A DNA stretch of 64,000 nt. Origin: Carnegiea gigantea (Eukaryota > Streptophyta > Magnoliopsida > Caryophyllales > Cactaceae). A model generated the notes under the pieces. That model was not told the origin of the DNA and did not search any database. It worked only from the letters and a program-made list of their open reading frames with translations. The stretch is taken from positions 595,118-659,117 of the forward strand of contig JAKOGI010000368.1 of the NCBI GenBank assembly GCA_029747015.1. The letters are read 5' to 3'. Both the position numbers and the translations under genes were made by a program. This document shows, one piece after another, positions 57,141 to 64,000 of the stretch. Numbering within the stretch: the stretch's first letter is position 1; every line of letters starts with the position of its first letter.

Positions 57141-59425
57141 TGTAAAGCTTGTTGAGAGTTACAAATTTAACCACTACTTCAGTTATTAAATACTTTTTAT
57201 AGCATAGGGAAGTAAGGATCGATCCACGAGGAAAGATTGTTTTAAAAAGGCTAGCTTAATCCTAAATGATTTTATTAATCTAATTTATTGAATCTAATTT
57301 TAATAATTCTAAAATAATTAAAATCTAATGAATAAAAATCTGAAAAAACACCCAATGATGCTCCTAAATATTTGGATTATACTCTGGAAGCGAAACAGTA
57401 ACGAGCTTTCCTAGAAAAATAAAAACATAATAGTAACTGAAATTCTAATAAAAAATCAAAATAGCAAATAATAATCAGAAAATAAATATTAAAAATGTCA
57501 AATAGTAAGCTAAAATATCATTCTTTAGGTATATAAGCTTATAACGCATCAATTGTATCCAAATAGATTCAGAAAAATCAAATCAGAAAATTACTACAGA
57601 ATATCAATGCAGAATATTAAATCTAAAATTAGAAATAAAATAATCTGCATAAGTATAAATACGAAAATGATCAAGAAAATTACCCTAATTCTAGGACACA
57701 ATTTTCTAGACTTAACAATACCTAATAATTGTGAATTATCAATTAAAATCAAAGTTTTCAGAATTAATAACCTAAAAACCTGCACATATCAATTTCACAA
57801 AATAATTCTGAAAAATTATCAAATAACTTCCAAAAATTACGGAATTAAATATGGGTAGACTAGGACACCATATAGACTCTAAGAACTAATAAAAATCAAA
57901 AAAGAACAAAAATAACTATAATTTCTAACAAACCGGTAATTAAATACTAGAATTGAATATAAATCAATCTAAAATTGTAGCCACTCTAAAAATCAAAATC
58001 TAAACTATCTAAAATTACCTTGACACTTCTAAAAGACTATACTTTTTGGGGGGGGTTCGATTGAAACTATATTGAAGCTAATAAAAATAGAACAAATTAA
58101 TCAAATTAACTCTAAGTAACAAAAAATGATCAAAAATTGTCAAATTTATGAAGGATACTTAGTATAATCTCAATCCACCATGCAAATTAATATTTATCAT
58201 TAATACACAAGTTAATTTCATTCATGAGTTAAACTGTAGAAGACATCCACCAGCGGTTCTTCCCTATTTTTCCTTAGATTCTAGTTTAATTAGGTCCAGC
58301 CCTAATATAAACCCTACTAGTTTTGATAACCCTCACACCAGCACAAGAATTTAATCAAACCAGAGCATTACGTACTAGAAAAACATCATCTAACGCTTTG
58401 TAACTAATTTACTAGTAAATTGATTTAATAAAGATCTATAATGATTACCTAATTAAAAGAGATGGTTTGAGCCATCCATGATTAATTAGGGTAATACTAA
58501 TGCTTAAAAGACAATAACTTTTATGTATTAAAGTCTTTTAAACTATCATATGAATTCGTATTAAACTAACTAGTATGCATTCTAATTAATATAACACGAA
58601 TATCATAAACGATAAATACTAATCGCTATAGAATCATGAATATGAATCAACTAGGCAATAAAGCATAAGACTTGTTTTAAAATAGTAAATTTAGCATGGC
58701 TTCAAGAAGATTATACAAAGTAAAAAGGAATTACTCACTCATATTAAAAATAAAATCACAAAATTCACCCAAATAATTCATGTTTAATAGTAAACTAAAC
58801 AAAAAAATTAAAAAAAAAGACAGAGGAAGGCCGTGAGATTGATGGCTGCATGTGACGAGGAGGAGGTTGAAGGCTTTGCTACGTGGGGCTGATGGGTTGA
58901 TGCAAGATGATGATGGTGTTTATGGTGATGATTGAAAGATGGTGATAATGGTATTAAGATAATGTTGATGGTGAAGAAGATGGGGTAGCGTGGAGGAGAA
59001 GATGGTGAGGGATGATTTTGGTGATCGTGGGTTTGTATGAGGCTCGCAGCCGCTGATGGGTCTCCTCAAGCTGATTTATGGTGGAGGTATATATGGGAAG
59101 TGAGGAGGATTAGGGTTACTAAGTTAGGGTTTCTTTTATCTCTTCCTTAGATTTGTTCTCCTTCAAAACTTCTAGCCTTTTCCCAACTCTTAAAACCCTA
59201 GCCCAACCTAAATAATTGTGGAAATAATTTTTTCCATAATTATTATTTTTGGACCGTCTTTATAGCTAAGTGTGTAAAATCCGCTCCTCGACAACTTGTT
59301 TTCTCCTTTTTATTTTATTAATGCCTAACCTGGAAAATATAAAAAATAAAGTAAATTAGACACAATAATGTGTAAAATATAATCAAAATAATTGTTAAAA
59401 CAATGTATGATTTTTTGGCTTAACA
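57141..59425 (-). repeat. 5' LTR of gag-only element
   Basis: 2,285 bp, TGTAAAGC to GGCTTAACA, paired with 51058-53332. It shares the GATGGT/GATGAT repeat tract (58905-58990) and the TATATA region at 59087-59095, the probable promoter on the minus strand. Confidence 0.9.
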
Positions 59426-59430
59426 ACATA

Positions 59431-60190
59431 ATTCTAAACCTGTGGACACTCTAATTGAAAAAGGTCTAACCTTAGGTCTTGAATAATGTCCTAAAACAGA
59501 CAAAGAAAAAGAGAGAATGAGCAATGTCTCCTATGCAAGTGTAATAGGAAGTTTAATATATGCCATATTGTGTATCTGGCTAGGCATTTCCTTTGCGGTT
59601 GGTTTGGTAAGTATTTGCCAAAGTAACCTAGGGCATGCTCATTGGTAAGCCGAGAACCATTCACTACCTACGCGGTACAACTGACCTGGTGCTTTGCTAC
59701 CAAGGCAGAGACCTTAGGTTAAGAGGATATTCGAACGCTGATTGGGGTGGTGATTTGGATGAGTCCAGGTCAGCCTTAGTATATGTATTCACCCTAGGCA
59801 GGGGAGGCATACCTTGGTGCAGTAAGAAATAAATTGCATAGCACTTTCAATTATGGAAGTAGAGTATTTTGCTTATTGCCTTGCCGATCTAGAGGCGATA
59901 TGGTTGAGGCATTTCCTCCAGGATCTCAATCTCACTCTTAGAGCTAGGGATCCTGTAGAAATGATGTGCGACAATACTGCTACCATCCAATTTGCTAAAG
60001 ATCCGAAGTTCTCTAGGAAAACGAAGCATATCATAAGGCGTTACCATTTTGTTCAAAATGCCATAAAAGAGAAAAACAGTTGCCATTAAGTATATATCTA
60101 AAAGTATGATGATGGTAGATCCTTTAACAAAGCTTATTCCTAAAGACACTTTTAAAGCACATGTGATGAGGTTAGGTATGCGGAGGACTT
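59431..60190 (+). pseudogene. copia RT 3' end and RNase H
   Basis: Continues the RT frame in phase from 51057 once a single ACATA copy is counted. Motifs: NVSYASVIGSLIYA (about 59525-59565); HYLRGTTDLVLCYQG and RGYSNADWGGDLDESRS (59635-59832); MEVEYFAYCLADLEAIWLR, MCDNTATIQFAKDPKFSRKTKHI and RRYHFV (59853-60089); and an IP-K-DTFKAHV-like end near 60140. Several stops and one frameshift separate the pieces. Confidence 0.85.
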
Positions 60191-60336
60191 AGTTTTTTAG
60201 ATCTATCTAAGTGTATAATGGACATGTTTTCCCTAGTATTGAGTATTTTGAAATAAAAATTGATGCTTCTTTTCAAACATTCATAAATATGCAATTACAT
60301 TATAAGGCACGTTGAAATGTCAACAGGGTTCTGATT

Positions 60337-61586
60337 GGCCTAGTCATGCAAGCAATCGCCCTGCCACTTAGGTAGCAGGCAGGATGAGACTTTTCAATAT
60401 TAACACTAGGTGTGTGTAATATTGCATTATCATTATATTTGTGTTGCATGAATGAGAAGTTATAAAGTGTGGTAGTCGTCATAGTGAGTCTAAAATGAGA
60501 CTTATGAAAGTCAAATGTGAAATACAATGTTTTCATATTGAAGCCTTATAGCCGAATTATGACCACAAAGCTTAACATTAGATATGTTGATTTGGTCAAT
60601 TAGGTTGGTTTTTAGGTAAAAGCTGGACTTATGATTCACATGGCATAGAAGAGTGACATGCTCATCATAGTAGGAGCTATGCAGTGACACACTTTCATAT
60701 TGTGTGTACTAAATGTCAACCTATTTGACGAGTGACAAGTGAGTTCCCTTTCCTTGACACTGTGTGGCCCTAATTGGCAATACTCTTCAACTTAGAGTTA
60801 TAATATGAAGTCAACTATAATATGAAGTCAAAGCATGATGTTGCTACTCCAATGTGTTTTCCAAGGGTTAAAATGTATATGGTCTAGCGGAACACATTAG
60901 GAAAATAGTTATGCTAAGATATATTATTTTTAATTGTCTAAGGAATAATCATTTCTCATCACCATATCAAGCCCGAGTTATTATGTTCAGTATATAACCA
61001 ATTGATTTATCGATGGGCAGAAAAGGGACAGTGTATGCCATTGGTGATGTCCGAATGATTCGGGGTATTGAGATTATGTGAAAGTGTTGTGTCAGTTAGA
61101 TTGTGACTTGACATAACACTACTGTTTCATTTTTTGGTCACATGCTCCGTTCCTAGTATGAAGCATGAGGAAATTTTTTTGGCAGAAAGATATGGGATTT
61201 GTGGTTTATGTGACTGAGGGCAAGTTATTCATCGAAGAGTAATGGTCACATAATTACACCATAATCATCATTGATTTGGCAGTTGCAAGGAGATTAATTC
61301 AGTATGAATCAACCTATCCAATGCCATGATTCTGTTACAAGTTTTATGCTATTATAAAAGGAGGTGATTGGAACAGGGAAAACATACAACAGCTGAGTAG
61401 TAAACATTCTTAGATCAACATACTCTCTACCCTCTCCCTCATACTAAATCTAGCCCTAAGTGTGATTTGGGTTTGGGGTGGGGACTCCTTAGTCATTCTA
61501 ATAGCCACCTATTCCGTGCGTAGCATTTAGTAGAAAAGATCTAGGTACAAGCTTCCGCATCAAGGAGAGTCCTAATTTAGCCCACA
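60337..61586 (+). repeat. copia 3' LTR
   Basis: Homologous to 19391-20609 from TTGGCCTAGT onward; the true left edge may be up to ~125 bp earlier (TGTATAATGG at 60212 is a candidate). TATAAAAG lies at 61353-61360 and the end is AGCCCACA at 61586. It contains a local duplication of TATAATATGAAGTCAA (60803-60830). Confidence 0.75.
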
Positions 61587-63029
61587 AAGGATTAACAGGT
61601 GAAGATGATTCGACTATGAGAATTATAAAAATACAACTCAATAGAAGGAAAGAAGATGGGCGCAAAAGTGGGTGCATAAAGCAGTCCTAATACGGGGGAG
61701 ATATCTTCCCCTATTGTTCACAAGATCTTAGAAGTTGCGGATAAAAGACGTGCTAGACTAGTTACCATAATCCTTCCACTCATGCTGTCAAAAATTCTTG
61801 TTCCAACCTAGCTTGGCCATATTTTATGAAGTTCATATATCAATATTGTTGTGAATAAAGTCATCCGAAGAAAATAGAAGTCAGGCAAAAATTAGAATTA
61901 TAGAAAATAGCAGGTAAATACGACATGATTCCAAAAATAAAAAAGAAATTGAATTGTATACACTATTAGCTAACTTCAAGGGTCGATCCCTTACAATGGG
62001 TATTATGTTCTTCGCATGTGTTGACCAAACACCACGACTTGTGAATTGCTAAGGCAATCTTGCTTGAACCTTACATATGTAAACTTCATATATAGTGCTA
62101 ACATCATTGCAATACCAAAATTTGCATTCCAAATAGAGGGGGAGAGAGATAGGGATAGGAACAACTAGGAGCAAGAGTTCGGAGAACCAAAGTGGTTGTT
62201 AAAAACAAGAATGCTATAGTGGAAATAGTCCAATTCTTCAATTTGATAGAGGGCTTTCTAGGACTTAGTATTCTCTTGAATTGTTTTCCTATGGTACCTT
62301 TATTGGGAAGTCCTCATGGACATATGCATTTATATGTCCCTTTTTCTCTTTTCCTGCATGCATTTTAGGATGATTGATTTCAATGTCTTAACCAGCTTTC
62401 GACTCAATGCTTTACGCACTAAAATTCTCATAATAAAATTCTCATAATTTTCCTTTCTAAGAATTCGAGTGAGTAGTGTGCCTCTATTCTGAGCTATATG
62501 TCATGGTCATAATCAAGGTAGGTCTTAGGCAGCAGTATTGATTTGTATGCACATTCGGGTGAGAATATATTTGCCACTGATCAACTACTATTTTAGGGTA
62601 TAAAGCAAGATAAAGTTGAGGAGAGCTCTTGATTGCTATTGAATTGGTCCTAGCTAGCAGTTGAGATTTATATGCACAATTAGATAACTATGTTTGGATT
62701 GTATCATATGGGTTGGCCACCATTTTAAGGTGTATGTTTAGGATAAGGTCTTGGGAGCCATCAGTTGTTTGACAGTTGTGATTACATGCATTTTTTACTT
62801 CATATAAGTACTTACCAGTTACAACTTAAAGGATTACATGATGGAGATTGATTTTAGTGCCAAATATGAAACATTTTATGCGAAGTAGGGGTTCACCATA
62901 TTTTTTTAACACTTAGTCATTATACATTTTAGACTATTAAGTAGTATTCAACGTACTTTCCATTAATTAAGTAAACACAAATAGTGGCATCTATAAGTCA
63001 TGATTTTCATGAACATTTTAAAGCACCTA
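61587..63029. other. Intergenic DNA, no gene recognised
   Basis: AT-rich sequence to the right of the copia 3' LTR. Short open frames only; no transposon or gene signature that I can name. Confidence 0.4.
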
Positions 63030-63106
63030 AGAAGCCTATATGGGATTCGAACCTATGTCATTGTGTAATCACACAATGCTTTGCTTTTTGAGCTAGCAAG
63101 TTTGAA
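63030..63106 (-). repeat. tRNA-like sequence (SINE head or tRNA pseudogene)
   Basis: The minus strand has a box A-like TAGCTCAAAAAGC (plus 63083-63095) and a perfect box B GGTTCGAATCC (plus 63043-63053) about 30 bases apart. Between them TTGTGTGATTACACAA could form an anticodon-like stem, but loop size is wrong for a working tRNA. No acceptor-stem pairing or target duplication was found. Confidence 0.5.
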
Positions 63107-63348
63107 TGAGTTGGTACAATGATGTTTTTCAGGCCAAAACCAAATCCGGTTAAGACCAAGCTAACAAACATTGAAAGGACCAATAAGTAGAGCTAATGCT
63201 ATAGAAACATCAGCAAATTGCGATAGCACATCGTCCAAAAAGCTCTTTTTCAGATCAATGTCTGGATAGTTTGGCCTTAGATGGGGCATACAGGTACAAA
63301 ACACTATGACTACAGGCAGCATTCATAGAGACATCATCATATAAAAAT

Positions 63349-63939
63349 TAGAGCTGGCTAATATGTCGTCTCGGGTTGGGTTCGTGTTCGTGTTGAATAT
63401 AAACAGGTTGAGAATTTCTCGACCTGAACCTAACCCGTTTATTAAACGGGTTGAAAATTCTTGACATGTACCCATTTAATATTTAAACGGGTTGACCCGC
63501 TGAACCCGTTTAAGATAGACATGTCAAGTTCAGTCGCTTAATTAACTATTTACGCATTTAACATTTTCAACTAATACGTAATTACAGTGTTAAAACTTAA
63601 GCTTACATATCATATTAAATAATTACTTTTTGAAATTTCCCAGATTCGTCATACTTCACAATTTTCAAAAATTTTTACGTTCTCAATTATCCAACAAAAA
63701 CAAAATGGATAAGTAAAAAATAAAAAACTGAGTTGACTTATTTAACTCATTCAATTAAACGGATTAAATAGATACTTTTTTATTTCGAGAATCTCGGTCT
63801 AAATCTAACCCATTTAACTAAATGAGCATAACTTGTCAACCTGTTTAATTAAACGGGTCAAAAATTTATACCCAAACCCACTTAACTTCGCGCCGATTTC
63901 GAATCAGCAATTGTGTCGGGTCAATTTTTTTCATCTCTA
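63349..63939. mobile_element. Non-autonomous hAT element (MITE-like)
   Basis: 591 bp with short imperfect inverted ends, TAGAGCTGG at 63349 and CATCTCTA at 63932-63939 (reverse complement TAGAGATG). It is flanked by an exact 8-bp duplication ATAAAAAT at 63341-63348 and 63940-63947, the size made by hAT transposases. The inside is packed with subterminal motifs of AACGGGTT / ACCCGTTTAA type in both orientations (63375-63520 and 63740-63900). It has no coding capacity and would depend on a hAT transposase elsewhere. Confidence 0.85.
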
Positions 63940-63967
63940 ATAAAAATAGTACTACAAATTGGCAATA

Positions 63968-64000
63968 GTTATATATATGTATGTGTGTGTGTATATATAT
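63968..64000. repeat. AT/GT microsatellite at window end
   Basis: Alternating TATATATATG and TGTGTGTGTG runs that continue past the window. Confidence 0.85.

Larger units (their letters stand above)
51058..59425 (-). mobile_element. Athila-like gag-protease-only element (non-autonomous)
   Basis: 8,368 bp, TGTAGAGC at 51058 to GGCTTAACA at 59425, flanked by ACATA at 51053-51057 and 59426-59430. Minus strand: 5' LTR 57141-59425, perfect tRNA-Asp primer site, gag-protease (54753-56824), then about 1.4 kb of non-coding DNA, a polypurine tract and the 3' LTR 51058-53332. No RT, RNase H or integrase is present between protease and the 3' LTR, so it depended on another element. By eye the LTRs differ at about 5% of sites, older than the Sirevirus. 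It resembles the described class of LTR elements that carry only a GAG region. Confidence 0.92.
45660..61586 (+). mobile_element. Ty1/copia element, interrupted in RT
   Basis: Plus-strand copia element: partial 5' LTR (45660-46014), leader, gag, protease, integrase and RT up to 51057; then a nested element (51058-59425); then the rest of RT, RNase H (59431-60190) and the 3' LTR (to 61586). Many stops occur. The two LTR ends differ strongly, so either the element is old or the 45.7-46.0 kb fragment belongs to another copy. Confidence 0.75.

Overview
This is nuclear DNA of a flowering plant. It is a transposon graveyard, with no intact cellular gene that I can support. The evidence is the set of element families: Athila-like Ty3/gypsy elements primed by tRNA-Asp, a Sirevirus-type Ty1/copia element with an extra ORF after pol, a chromovirus remnant, a MULE transposase gene, an Au-type SINE and a small hAT element. 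There are no operons and no bacterial signals. I cannot name the species.

Layout. (1) 1-19390: a decayed Athila-like element (minus strand). Its 5' LTR is at ~18005-19390, gag/protease/RT/RNase H/integrase remnants are at 12500-17760, ORF3-like remnants are at 2758-4297 and a truncated LTR is at 1027-1213. A second minus-strand retroelement at 4928-12332 sits inside it, built as LTR-internal-LTR-internal-LTR and bounded by one CCAGT target duplication. (2) 19391-20609: a Ty1/copia LTR that abuts the Athila element. (3) 20971-21129: a tRNA-derived SINE. (4) ~23950-39035: a minus-strand MULE transposase pseudogene, split by a solo Sirevirus LTR (25661-27251, target duplication AACAT) and by a nearly full-length Sirevirus (27921-38854, target duplication GGCCT). 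(5) 39036-43441: no recognisable gene. (6) 43442-45290: a chromovirus reduced to two LTRs around an integrase/chromodomain stub. (7) ~45660-61586: a plus-strand copia element whose RT domain is cut at 51057/59431 by a gag-protease-only Athila-like element (51058-59425, target duplication ACATA). That element in turn carries an Au SINE (54453-54635, 10-bp target duplication). (8) 61587-64000: unannotated DNA, a tRNA-like sequence and a non-autonomous hAT element (63349-63939, target duplication ATAAAAAT).

Relative ages follow from nesting and decay. The copia element predates the gag-only element, which predates its SINE. The MULE predates both Sirevirus insertions. The Sirevirus is the youngest large element: its LTRs differ at roughly 25-30 sites over about 1.45 kb by hand count. 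It still shows gag, protease, integrase, RT and RNase H, broken by one frameshift and three in-frame stops.

The observations most worth a second look are the three-LTR tandem element, a short CCTGTTT/TTGTTC-type motif scattered through the Sirevirus LTRs and linkers but apparently missing from its RT core, the gag-pol boundary (one TGA next to a splice-acceptor-like tract), and the similar ORF downstream of pol in both Ty3-type and Ty1-type elements.
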